Shown: positions 11,576 through 22,928 of the stretch, piece by piece | Numbering within the stretch: position 1 is the first letter of the stretch | Layout of the letters: every line of letters starts with the position of its first letter | Assembly: GCA_040437565.1 (NCBI GenBank) | Contig: JBDOQK010000020.1 | Location: 62,001-126,000, forward strand | Source of the DNA: Albugo candida | Lineage: Eukaryota > Oomycota > Peronosporomycetes > Albuginales | Direction: 5' to 3' | Length of the DNA: 64,000 bases | The notes under the pieces: model-generated | The model's database searches: none | The model's input: only the letters and a program-made list of their open reading frames with translations | What the model was told of the DNA's origin: nothing | Made by a program: the position numbers and the translations under genes

Positions 11576-13088
11576 TGTAATAACCTCCATTGTACATGCA
11601 TGCATAGTTCATATTTAGTTGGAGAACTGGATTAGCCAATCAAATAGGTGAACCAGGATTCTTTAATTTAGAATCTCACTTTCCATTTTTTAGCAAATAG
11701 AGCTCCGCCAGCAAATATCTTCCTTTGCTTCCTCTCCCTTCCTCCTGCCAACGTTACAACTGGTAGCACTTGTTGGTCGTATAACTCAAAGATCGTTGGT
11801 CGTACGGAAGAAGTTTTTCTTACGCACTATTTAGCGTCACGACATTGGGAAAGCCGCTCGCCGAGTGTTTGTCGTTTGTTCCGGTCTGTTTGGTTGGACT
11901 TTTGTTGTTGTTTTTTTTGGTTATCATGACGTCATTGAACCCTCAAGGATGGTCCCCAACGCGATCACGAAAACATTGATCGAAAAAAAAAATTAGTCGA
12001 AAAACAACAGCAATTGCTTGAAGCTATGACCAAGCGTGAAATAAAAGTTGAAGGGATCAGCTTACCTCAATTCCATGGTAAAATGGGCGAGTCCGTGAAT
12101 CTGTACTTTGAGCAACTGGCTCAGTACTTTGAAGCAAAGAATATCGATTGGCGCGATGTCAGTCAAAGCACTCGTGTTTTGGCAATCACGACCGCCAATT
12201 TCAAAGGGAATGCCGCAGCTTGGTACAAGTTGAACAAGCCATATATCAAAGCCATGCAAGACCTCATCGTTCAAGTAAATGAAGAGTTTGTACCCCCTGA
12301 TCTGCAAGAACGCTTGCGTGATCAATTGTACGCACTGAAACAGAAAAGCTGTCCAAACCTGGAAGTTTATATTTCACGNNNNNNNNNNNNNNNNNNNNNN
12401 NNNNNNNNNNNNNNNNNNNNNNNNNNNNNNNNNNNNNNNNNNNNNNNNNNNNNNNNNNNNNNNNNNNNNNNNNNNNNNGACATTGATGGAAAACGCGCCA
12501 AATTAGCTGCTCGCAAAGCTGGACCATTTCAAATTATTAAAATGTTCAACTCGAATGTTGCGCAATTGAAGCTTCCGCGGAGTATGAGTCGTTTGAACTC
12601 TACTTTCAATATTGACGTGCTGAGTCACTATGTGGGAAATCTACCGCGATTTTAAACTCGTCCGATTCCGAAATCATCCCGACTTATTTTTGACGAGGAC
12701 AGTGGGGTGACACGATGCACATCATTGAACAACTTCTTCAGAAGCGTCAATTCAATCGTAAACCTGAATGGCTCGTGAAATGGCGTGGATTACTCGAGCA
12801 CGAAGCTACATGGGAGCGGGAGAAAGATATTCGTCATTTTTCTCATTGGAATGTTCTCATCGCCGATTTCAAGAAGCGACAACGAGAAGTCAATTCCGGG
12901 AGGATGTAACAACCTCCATTGTACATGCATGCATAGTTCATATTTAGTTGGAGAACTGGATTAGTCAATCAGATAGGTGAACCAGGATTCTTTGATTGAA
13001 AAATCTCACTTTCCAATTTTTAGCAAATAGAGCTCCGCCAGCTAATATCTTCCTTTGCTTCCTCCCCCTTCCTCCTGCCGGCGTTACA
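11576..13088 (+). mobile_element. LTR retrotransposon fossil, Ty3/gypsy chromovirus type, with LTRs and target-site duplication
   Basis: Two LTRs of about 183 bp (11576-11758 and 12905-13088) begin TGTAA and end GTTACA, and are about 93 percent alike. They are flanked by the same 5-bp target duplication GCAAC (11571-11575 and 13089-13093). Just inside the left LTR is a TGG primer-binding-site-like start. The interior keeps part of a gag capsid-type domain (from about 12014), a C-terminal integrase-type segment (to 12654) and a chromodomain (about 12715-12909, with the WLVKWRG core), all on the plus strand. Most of pol is missing around a 100-N gap (12379-12478), so the internal part is incomplete as shown. 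LTR divergence suggests a moderately old insertion. It does not look whole. Confidence 0.9.
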
Positions 13089-13093
13089 GCAAC

Positions 13094-14964
13094 GCAGTAC
13101 AGCTATGGGATAATTTTAGCTTGAGTAGACCACTCGATATACAGTACAGAAAAAATGTCTACAGGTATAGCTGGGAATTTGCCTATTCAGACTCGTCGGT
13201 AGGTAAACATAGAAAATCCTTATAAGAGAATAATTTCGGAACATGTGCGTTAGATATTGCGTTCTCGTTATGATTTCGCAACCATCACTTCATATGTTGC
13301 TTACGTGAACAATATCTACTGTGATCACTACAAGCAGACTATAATCTCCGGATATTATAGCATTTGCAGATTGCACTACTACACCAGCTTTTTTGCATTC
13401 AGTATAAGGCTGAACGGTACAACCATATTTTAGATCCCCATACGAGCTTGGTCAGATAAAAAGACACTTCAATGTCATCTTCAGTAAGAAGTAGCTTAGC
13501 AGATGTCACAAGATACGTTTTGTATGTCAGGTATTCAAATGCCGTGTCTAGGACACTGAAGAAATCTTGTGAACTTTCTTCCCCTACGAAAAATCAGCAC
13601 AAGTCTATATCGTCAAAAGCAGACCAAGCTTTCTCAGATGGAGTCGGCAATGGATTCTGAGAAAAGTTTCTTCTATCGGGCAATATCCGTAAAAGGAAAT
13701 TTGGTTTGGGTCTGTTTTACACAAACGAAAGCTTCGACATTTCTAATCAAATGAACAGGTTCTTGAAGAAGCGATACCACATTTATATACATGCGTGCAT
13801 TGGAAGGAGCAGCTACGCAATTAGTATGTACTCCTTTCACGTTACCAGCTGTTTAAGCAAAGCTTTACCAATGGTGAGACTGATTTTACCTTATCATTAG
13901 CTAGTTGAAGCCTTATTTTCTTTCGTTGACTGGAAGGCCACAAGCGAGTAGATAGTACCTTGTTGCACTCACTTGTGGAAATGGTGCTGGCAGCGACAAA
14001 TCATCACTTTATATTTTTGACCAATTTGCAAAGGTTGCAGCATTTGATCAACAAAAAGTCACCGATGACTAGCACATTCTTTGAAAGTTGATTGATGCGA
14101 TTCAATCTATTTCATACATGGGAGAAAAGTTCTTCAAGCTCTTGCACATATTGGCTACAAAAATTGCCACATTTTTTTAATCTGAGCATTTTATCTGCCT
14201 CCAAATACTACATCTGAACTTCAACCCTGCGATACTGGTAATCATACTCCTCGGCGTTCTCTTTGAAGGAGCCTTTTCTTATAGTTGTAATGTTGGCACG
14301 AGGGCCAAATCTGCTGGCTTGATCGTAAGAATCTACCCGTGTACGAGCCTAATTGTTTGTAAGCTTTCACATTTTGTGAATCACCTTTCGAAGCTATGAA
14401 GACACGATCCATGAAAAACATTAGAGCAGATCAATATAGCTTGTCCCTGAATACCCAGATGACCCCGACAGCTTGCACAAGGATTTAGAAATTCACTACG
14501 ATTTTCTGCTTGAATTTCGCATAGTGCCCACTCGAGTCGAAATACTGAAGATACGGGAGAGCAATCTACCATTTCAGCATTTTTGTGTCATTATCATGTG
14601 CTTTTTTAGTCTCTATCGAGTCATCGCTGTTGACCGAGTGCCAATTTTCGATTCCTCATAGGACGAGGTCTCTGGAAAACTCGGCGCCGACTATTTTTTA
14701 TTGAAAAATCATTTTCATTGCTGCAACTTTGACAACTCCAGTTTCTTCTGCCTCCGAGAACTAATTCATTTTGCATCCCATGATTATCACCAAGATTCTG
14801 AGATCTTTTCATCATGTCGCAGATGCCAGATTCTGAAAAGTGATAGATGCGCATGGAGGCCGATGGATCGGATCCAGTGATCCTGCACAGATAGCATATA
14901 AGAAAACGTTATGCATGAGACTTCTCTATTCCTAGAGAGCAGCAGCATCTGTGCGCCACGGTGC
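13094..14964. other. Decayed region, no intact gene
   Basis: Short plus-strand frames share a protein-like look but switch frame repeatedly (13472-13660, 13569-13754, 13706-13900). A stretch near 14017-14200 reads as FDQFAKVAAFDQQKVTDD followed by stops and then SYMGEKFFKLLHILATK. This suggests a broken host or transposon gene that I cannot identify. Nothing else is supported. Confidence 0.35.
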
Positions 14965-17234
14965 GCTTGCTTGGCTGCAAAGATATATATTTTGGGAGAG
15001 TTGCCAAAAGAATAATCACACGAACATTTCATTGTGAATTCTGACATGAAAGATCACTTGGATTTTTTTATGTTTATATTTGTCGCTAATATTTGCGGAA
15101 GTCTTAACTCGTTGAACGCTTGGAAAGTCTTACCTCACCTAACGGCTCATCCTACCAAGTGACTGCTAAGAGTTTCGCATCCCTGTAGTAGCATTTCTGC
15201 ATCACGAGTGTTTTTCAATGTTTGTACTGTTGTGTCGAGAACTTTTTCATCTCGAGACGGATCTGTTTCCGCAAAACGCTAGCTTCTAGTGAGCATTGCT
15301 TTTCAGAAATTATTCGACAAATGTTGCAGAAACAGGCCAAAATCCACGGTAAAGAGTCGCTCTAATACGACATGTACGCGTCCGAACTATTTACGCAGCA
15401 AGGTAACAAAAATAAAGTCCCTTTGTTGAATTCCTCTACGTCGTGCGTTACGTCATCGCTTAGAATCTCAATGAGGTATAACGAGTGCTTCATCCTTCGA
15501 AATGTTTGTCTGATTACTTTGGAATTGTATCGATGCGATTTCAGGCGAGTCAAATTATTTTTAAGATCTGTATGTACAACAATGACTCTGTGCAGCGAGT
15601 CAACTAGTTGTTCGAGGTATCCCGGCCCAAGCCCGGAAGCCTCTCATGAACCCGGCCCTCACCAACACAAAAGCGTCGGAATAGCAACCTGGGTAAAGAG
15701 CAGGACAGCGGACTGTCTCTATTTCTTCTAGATTTTCAATGATGGAGATCTAGAAGATCGAAGGATGTAGAACCTTCGTGATCTAGGACGTTTCTTAGAT
15801 TCGAGGGCTTTAAGAAGAAAGAGAACTGATTTTCGACTACGGAAGTCACTACAGTCTGTGATAAACAGCAATCGTATCACGCAATTGTGCATCAAAATCC
15901 CAATAAAAGGAAGAATATTTAGATGGGCATCACGTACTCGTCTGTGTGAACACAAAAGTAAAAGTAAATTCCAAAGACCACTGGTCGACTTATTATGTAA
16001 AGGCAGTATTGATAGTGCACTAAAAAAAATGCCATTTCGATGAATGGCTNNNNNNNNNNNNNNNNNNNNNNNNNNNNNNNNNNNNNNNNNNNNNNNNNNN
16101 NNNNNNNNNNNNNNNNNNNNNNNNNNNNNNNNNNNNNNNNNNNNNNNNNGCTTGCTTGGCTGCAAAGATATATATTTTGGGAGAGTTGCCAAAAGAATAA
16201 TCACACGAACATTTCATTGTGAATTCTGACATGAAAGATCACTTGGATTTTTTTATGTTTATATTTGTCGCTAATATTTGCGGAAGTCTTAACTCGTTGA
16301 ACGCTTGGAAAGTCTTACCTCACCTAACGGCTCATCCTACCAAGTGACTGCTAAGAGTTTCGCATCCCTGTAGTAGCATTTCTGCATCACGAGTGTTTTT
16401 CAATGTTTGTACTGTTGTGTCGAGAACTTTTTCATCTCGAGACGGATCTGTTTCCGCAAAACGCTAGCTTCTAGTGAGCATTGCTTTTCAGAAATTATTC
16501 GACAAATGTTGCAGAAACAGGCCAAAATCCACGGTAAAGAGTCGCTCTAATACGACATGTACGCGTCCGAACTATTTACGCAGCAAGGTAACAAAAATAA
16601 AGTCCCTTTGTTGAATTCCTCTACGTCGTGCGTTACGTCATCGCTTAGAATCTCAATGAGGTATAACGAGTGCTTCATCCTTCGAAATGTTTGTCTGATT
16701 ACTTTGGAATTGTATCGATGCGATTTCAGGCGAGTCAAATTATTTTTAAGATCTGTATGTACAACAATGACTCTGTGCAGCGAGTCAACTAGTTGTTCGA
16801 GGTATCCCGGCCCAAGCCCGGAAGCCTCTCATGAACCCGGCCCTCACCAACACAAAAGCGTCGGAATAGCAACCTGGGTAAAGAGCAGGACAGCGGACTG
16901 TCTCTATTTCTTCTAGATTTTCAATGATGGAGATCTAGAAGATCGAAGGATGTAGAACCTTCGTGATCTAGGACGTTTCTTAGATTCGAGGGCTTTAAGA
17001 AGAAAGAGAACTGATTTTCGACTACGGAAGTCACTACAGTCTGTGATAAACAGCAATCGTATCACGCAATTGTGCATCAAAATCCCAATAAAAGGAAGAA
17101 TATTTAGATGGGCATCACGTACTCGTCTGTGTGAACACAAAAGTAAAAGTAAATTCCAAAGACCACTGGTCGACTTATTATGTAAAGGCAGTATTGATAG
17201 TGCACTAAAAAAAATGCCATTTCGATGAATGGCT
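14965..17234. repeat. 1085-bp exact direct duplication across a 100-N gap (probable assembly artefact)
   Basis: Bases 14965-16049 are repeated as 16150-17234 with constant offset 1185, separated by exactly 100 N (16050-16149). Every ORF in the first copy recurs identically in the second. Zero divergence plus a fixed-size gap is the signature of two overlapping contig ends that were not merged. The duplicated segment holds no gene I recognise. It does contain a short G/C-rich patch with CCCGGCCCAAGCCCGG (about 15618-15635). Confidence 0.9.
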
Positions 17235-17471
17235 CAGCAGTAGACATTCGGCAGCAACCGATTGGTTGGTAAGTGAAATTTTGAATGTGGTGTAAGGTGC
17301 GAGTGTCGTGATTTCTTCGTATCTCAATAACTGATTAGGATTTTGAAGTTCATGCAAACCGATCGTTCCGTCACGAGTACAGATACTGAGGTCAATTTTT
17401 CGATCTACTTTTTTTGGAATGTATACAGAAACGAGGTCGAGTTGGACAGAGTCGAGACAGTATAATTTCAT
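17205..17471 (-). CDS. Hypothetical 88-residue ORF
   Basis: Starts at an ATG on the minus strand (17471). The first 70 residues look protein-like (CLDSVQLDLVSVYIPKK, then LHELQNPNQLLRYEEITTLAPY), but no family is recognised. The end runs into the duplicated segment. It lies directly beside a transposon, so it may be a broken fragment of a larger gene. Low confidence. Confidence 0.25.
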   Translation of the reverse strand: MKLYCLDSVQLDLVSVYIPKKVDRKIDLSICTRDGTIGLHELQNPNQLLRYEEITTLAPYTTFKISLTNQSVAAECLLLSHSSKWHFF

Positions 17472-17497
17472 CTATATCGATTACTACTATTAGGGAA

Positions 17498-18566
17498 TGG
17501 GGATTGCCATTTCTACCCAACTTGTTGCTATTTCCACCCACCACGTAACTTTCTGACCAATCAGATTACGGCGTTATTTTCACAAAAGTTTTTCTATTTG
17601 CAACCACTACGTGACTTTCTGACCAATCAGATTACGGAGATATTTCCACCCCACTGTTCCAAGATATGGCTGCAGTTTCACAGTCCTACATGCCGATTGG
17701 AGGTATTAGAACTCATAGTTGCACACCTTTCTATGATCCCACTTCTAGATCAGCCAACTTTCTCATGCTTTTCGTAGTACCTTGTCATTCGCAAGTACGC
17801 ATTCACGGATCGCCATCATCTGTCGTCTGATTACTACATCTTGCGAGAAAGATTTGGAAGTTGTAAGTATGTTCGGTCTGAGAAATGGACTGATATGGAC
17901 AGTGATCTTTGCCATGTTTCTTCCAAGAGAAGCAAAAATTAAAGTGACTTGTAAATACATTTGTAACTTGCTTAAGCCGGTTCTCAAGCGCACAGACGAC
18001 CTGCGGTTGTAGTGTTATGGGATGGGATATCGTTTCCAAATGTTGTACGTAGCTGATTCAGTTAACCAATATAGTAGCAAATCGTGGAGCTCCAATCTCT
18101 TGTACTACTTCCCCTGTGTGTACAGACTTCTTGCAAGTCCGCTTTGCTTCGGTATGAGTATACTCGCAGCAGCTGCCAAATCGAATTTCGGCGCTTCAGA
18201 CTGCCAAGAGATGTGAATAACTATCCTTGCTTTGGTTTCCTGATTTCGCCATGTCTCGTTGTCATATGCTTCAGCTCGGTTGGCATCTTTATACCGCTAT
18301 ACCGTTTGCATGCATCGCTCGCTTTCCGAAGTCCCCTGTGGTGCAATCGAGTCCACGTTTGCGAACGCTTTCTACCAGCCGAATTTCTTTATCCTTAAAG
18401 GGTACTATACATTATCTCTTACGGATGCGACACGGATAGCCGATTCTTCCTGGAGTCAGGCCGTTCATGGCAGATTAAATGCATCCAGGGTGGGTGGGTC
18501 TATCAATCAATACTTTTGATGGAAGTGCCCCTAGCATAAAAAAGTGGGTGGAAATAGCAATTACCT
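17498..18566. mobile_element. Non-autonomous TIR element, longer copy
   Basis: The left end (ATTGCCATTTCTACCCAACT from about 17503) and the reverse complement of the right end (ATTGCTATTTCCACCCACTT, ending about 18566) agree at most positions, giving terminal inverted repeats of about 25 bp. Just inside the left end two direct copies of GACCAATCAGATTACGG occur about 60 bp apart, and the terminal motif itself recurs near 17522. The interior is the block shared with 25-590. No transposase is recognised, and the small frames inside are frame-shifted with respect to each other. The superfamily is not assigned. Confidence 0.65.
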
Positions 18567-18589
18567 AACTTATAGACATATTGCGATAT

Positions 18590-19060
18590 TGCTTAAATGA
18601 TTTTGATCCAAGAGTTCTAAATGTTTCTAATTCAACGGAATGATTCTAGTACTGCTTATGTCGTCTGTTAAGCTCGCTGTTTTTGCTGACTTGCTAACAG
18701 ACATCAGCATCGTATTTCGTTATAGGTATACACAACCCTCCGAGCCGATTTGAGTGATCCAGACTCATAACAATGTGACACCCTGAGGGATTGCGGTTGT
18801 CATTCTACAGAATGTGGAACGTCGCTGTAATAGCGAATAAAGCGTGCTAAAGAAGTGTATTTGCAAATTGATTTTCAGGTCAAAGTGACCTCGCAGACTA
18901 TACACTCACTGCCTTAGCCTCAAATAGACAGAAAGGTACAGGAGCGTATACGGTTATTAAGCAACAAGAAACGTCGAGTACTACATTGCTGCAGACAACC
19001 ATCACTAAAATGATCTATTAATTTCAGACCATGTGCGCTTGCCCTAACCTAGGGGTATTT
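18590..19060. repeat. Dispersed repeat family, copy 1
   Basis: Shares a series of motifs in the same order with 25684-26235 (and its artefactual twin from 24095), and in reverse orientation with 60480-60860. Shared pieces include CAACGGAAT, TATACACTCACTGCC, TGTGACACCCTGAGGG and a stretch with GTCGAGTA and ACCATCACT. Copies have drifted considerably. No coding capacity is clear. It could be an old transposon or a degraded gene family. Confidence 0.55.
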
Positions 19061-19209
19061 AAATATATTAGAAAAGAGGCTACGTCCTCTCGTCTCGTTG
19101 AAAAAAAAAAAAAAAAAACGGGTAAATTGTGTGTACAACCACCTCCTTCCTTCACCTTACCCCTACCATACATCTTCCGGAAATGCTTTTCCTAGTTCGG
19201 AGGTTACTA

Positions 19210-21956
19210 CAGTGCAAGACACTTATAACCAGCACGTTTACTCGGTAGACAAGAATTCTTTCTCTTCACAGAGACGATCTAATGTAGAAAAAAGAATTCC
19301 ATTATATCAAAGAACATACGCTACGCTGTAAGATAATGGAAGCCAATTCTTCGTAACTTCCTTTTTGTTGGACTAGTAGGGCTTCGAAATACGGCTAATT
19401 TCGACCATTTTCTATGGGACGAACGATATTTTGCCGCCCGAAAATCAATGATAATACAGAAAGAACTGTATAACATGCTGCTATTGGGACTGACCTTTTT
19501 TATTAAGTATGTATGACAAGTTATCAATTAAGAAACAATCTCCGAAAGTATGGTCTTGTTAGTGTAGTATTAAGCCGTGAGGCAGTTCATGTCCATCAGA
19601 ATTGAATTTGGTACGCGTCGGTGAAAACGGTACTTTTTGACGGCATATTGCGCAGCTTTACCACTTAACCATTTGCGGTTAACATCCAAATACCGCTGAG
19701 ATTTTTGATAGTAGTTCCTTATCTCGGGCAAACTGACCGAATCCAATTCTTTTGGCACCACGTCCCAGAGTCCACTCTATTAATAATTGCAGTGTTTTCG
19801 TGCGTACCGCTTGGAAGAGCCCCAAAAGTTCTCAATGAAGTTGAGTTCACAATGTAATTTTGGATAAAATATTAACATCTGGCCGGCACCAACAATAAGC
19901 TCTTCTAAGATGCGTTTCTGGAAAAGAAAGTCCGGATGATTTTCCATGATTTTTCTGGCACAGCAGTCCAGTTTGGTTGGAGAGCATTTCACGCGACAGT
20001 CAAGTGTAAGGCCTGCACGCCAAAGTCCTCGTTCTTCAAGGACAAGTTTGATACCCTTTGCTTTGCCACGAAGTTTTTCAACTGCATGATCTTCTGGAAA
20101 GACCATTCCTGGTAAATTCCATTTCCCCAAGTCGTTGTCGCATCAGATGTTGTTTGCCACCAGGGCCCAGGTTCACGCGGTTTGCACAGAGCGCATCGTC
20201 AGCAAAGGCAGCATGGCTGGTGGCATTGTCAAAGGCAAAGAGGGCCTGCATGCCTGGAAATTGTGCCTCAAAGATGGGGATTGCTCGATGCAGCACGTGG
20301 TTGTAGAGGTCTATTGCCTCCCACTATCCATCGTGCTGGATTCCAGGGTGCATGATCACACATGCTTGTTCTGGCAGCGTCGGAAACTAGTTCTCTTGGT
20401 ACAGGGCGAGGTGTCCCGAAATTGGACAAAGGAAGTCACCGACATTAATAGATCTTCCTTGGTCTTTCTTGCGCAATGGTTGTTCTATATCCGGCATCCA
20501 AAGGCGCTTCAAATCATCATTGACAGCAAACGTACTTTCATCATGGTTCACCAGAAGAAGTGGTTGAATGCTCGCTGCTGGCCATATTACATCATCTTGG
20601 TTTTTCTCGAAATTATTATCTTTTGCAAGGAAAACAGGCATGCGAGCATCAAGTTTATCTAATCTGGCCAAAAACTTTTGATTTGGCGATACTCAATAAC
20701 ATCTTCTCTTTCATGACCATCGATGTAAATCCCCTTCGCAACTTTGCGGTAGGTTATCTCTAAGGACTGTAGCCAGCGCGTCATCGTTCGTTCCGATATT
20801 TTGGGTAAGGAGTGTAGCCTAACTTGGGGGGATTGCTTCTGTCAAGGTTGCAATTTCGACATAGAACTTATTTGCACGGAGGTATTGCTGCAGGATAATG
20901 ATAAAGTACTCGTCCTGAAGAAAACTTGATCGCTTGGCATGTTTCCCTTTCTTCGACTGAGGCAGAGACCCGTCTTTGATAAAAGTTCCGGCCCATGTCC
21001 GTATTGATCTAGAAAAGTAAACCCCTCTTCCTGCTGTATCTGAGATAAAGGAACTTGCCGCTTTCTTTTTTCCTATTTGTAGTAGTGGAAAGTACCCTAG
21101 TAGCGCTGCTTCACGCGCATGTGCTGCATTGTTCTTCCCGTTTGGCTTTCGATTTTAGTTTTCTCAGATTCTCAATTGTCAAACTGATATCAGCTTTCGT
21201 CCACTCAGTACCCTCGTCTTCATCCGATTCATCATCCAAGTCTGCATCATTTTCGTTATCCACATCCACTTCAGCACCAGCTTCTGTAAACATTGATGTC
21301 AGTGTCCAGTATTCAGTCAACGGTTTGGTGCCTCTCGCAGCATCCTTCAGCATCGCCTTCTTGCGCCTTTGTGTGCTTGACGAATTTCTCAGATACCGCA
21401 TTGGTCGGTTGCTCTCGTTGGTTAGCACTGGGGGGACAGCTCTCTCAATATTCCCAATAATCATGTCATCATCTTCCACTTCATTTTCGTTCTCCATCTA
21501 ATGTAGGCGCTGCTACATTAAAACTCATGCCCGTCATGTACTTCAATTTTTGCTTCTTGATCTCTGCAGCATGTATTGATGCCATGTACAAGTGTATCCT
21601 TTGTTTTTTTAGACGTGGCATGGCTACTTTGGGGAGCTATAAGTGCAAAAAATACGAAGGGCATTATGAACTTCTGAAGTGATATGGCAATTGATTAACC
21701 TACCTACATACACTAGTCCTGATTGGCTAAAAACCGGTTATTTGCACGTTAGCAGTATAGGCTGCATGATATTTGGAATTTGAAATTTGGCCGCATAAAT
21801 AGGGGGTGTTGGTTTTAAGTGTCTTGCACTATACTTTACGCCTGATTGGCTAACAAAACCGGTTATTTGCACGTTAGAAGTATAGGCTGCATGATATTTG
21901 AAATTTGAAATTTGGCCGTATAAATAGGGGGTGTTGGTTATAAGTGTCTTGCACTA
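19210..21956 (-). mobile_element. Tc1/IS630-like DNA transposon with TIRs, TA target site and decayed DDE transposase
   Basis: The left end AGTGCAAGACACTTATAACC (19211-) is the reverse complement of the right end (to about 21955), and both are flanked by TA (19208-19209 and 21957-21958), the standard target of this superfamily. The minus strand encodes the transposase in order: an acidic N-terminal part with a STQRRKKAMLKDAARGTK motif (21497-21111, ATG start), a first Asp block LLLVNHDESTFAV (about 20560), a second Asp block LFAFDNATSHAAF (about 20240), then the Glu block FYPKLHCELNFIENFWG (about 19860) and a tail to about 19563. The blocks are in different frames, so it is inactive. Similar transposases are common in fungi. 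Confidence 0.85.
21111..21497 (-). pseudogene. N-terminal part of the Tc1/IS630-like transposase
   Basis: ATG-started frame of 128 residues on the minus strand. It is acidic at residues 75-100 (VDVDNENDADLDDESDEDEG) with a basic segment RRKKAMLKDAARGTK before it, as in fungal relatives of this transposase where a short ordered motif precedes the catalytic domain. It ends at a stop at 21111 before the catalytic part, which continues in other frames downstream on the same strand to about 19563. Part of the element 19210-21956. Confidence 0.6.
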
Positions 21957-21958
21957 TA
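21721..21958. repeat. Tandem duplication of the transposon's right terminal region
   Basis: GATTGGCTAA starts at 21721 and GATTGGCTAAC at 21844, a period of 123 bp. Each unit contains CCGGTTATTTGCACGTTAG, a TAAATAGGGGGTGTTGGTT TATA-like block and the terminal AAGTGTCTTGCACTATA. The element therefore has two right ends in tandem. The outer one borders the TA target site. Confidence 0.85.
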
Positions 21959-22928
21959 TAAATGATAGAGAGGAGAAGCAATCTCACGTTTTAGTGTACC
22001 ACACTGAACTAGGATGGAAAAGTCACATGACAAGTGATAATATATCGCGCGAGATATTTCGCTTTATATGACACGAGCCGATTGAAGCACACTCTATTTG
22101 TCAAACGTAGCACTGCCATGTTTTCGTGATTTTTGAAGGCTGTATTTTTTAAGGACGGAGCAACTGGATTTATCAGTCATCATCCCACTCCGCGGGAAAA
22201 GAAAATTGTTAGATCAGTCCCTTATCTACAAAGCTAACTCAACTACGCACAATACATTCGTGAAATCAACTAAGACGCTCGGATTTGAAAAAAGCTTGGC
22301 GATGGTCGGGTTCATGTTACTTGACTTGAGTCCGCAGAGCTTTGCAGGGGGCGGTACGAGTCCATGTTCAGCTACGTAATAAAATGCGGAACTCATTGAG
22401 TTGACTTCTGAGATCCGTGAAATCTTCGTCTATGCCCGATACAAAATCAATCTTGCAGCTTTTTTAAATTTGGTGTCAGAGTTAGAAGTTTCTTGTATAG
22501 ACAGCCTCAAAAATACACTGGGCAAATATGGTGGGTCCCTGGAAAAGCATGAGCGCTGAACTTTTCAGTGCAGTGTAATCAGATGCGAAATGCATCGCTA
22601 AGAAGCTCAACATTTTCTCACTCCTTCCATCAAAGTGAGAGCCAACCTGTCTTATCTGAGCCAGGTAACAAGATAGCATTTCAACTACACTCTGCGGCGA
22701 CTGATTATTTCGTACTTTAGATTTAATCGAGAAAATAGGACAAAACTTGGATGAGATCAAAGCTCCCGAAACGCTGCAAACGTTGGCGGCTTTGCTTAAA
22801 AGTCTAAAATGACATTCAGTACTTCAAAAGATGAACCACGCGTCCTTCGTAATTAGATCGTCTGTCTATCTTTTCATATTACGATAATCGCTAAGAAGCT
22901 TTCGTCCACACTGATCCGTCTTCGTCGT
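21959..22928. other. No supported gene
   Basis: Only short frames. A minus-strand frame of 92 codons at 22760-22482 has no in-frame ATG context I trust and no certain family. The remainder shows nothing recognisable. Confidence 0.4.

Noticed and set aside
21055-21501. Plus-strand 148-codon Ser-rich frame
   Set aside because: It is the antisense of the acidic transposase N-terminus; the Ser richness is the complement of Asp/Glu codons.
22482-22760. Minus-strand frame faintly resembling a retroelement gag segment
   Set aside because: The similarity is too weak to name a family, and no terminal repeats were found around it.
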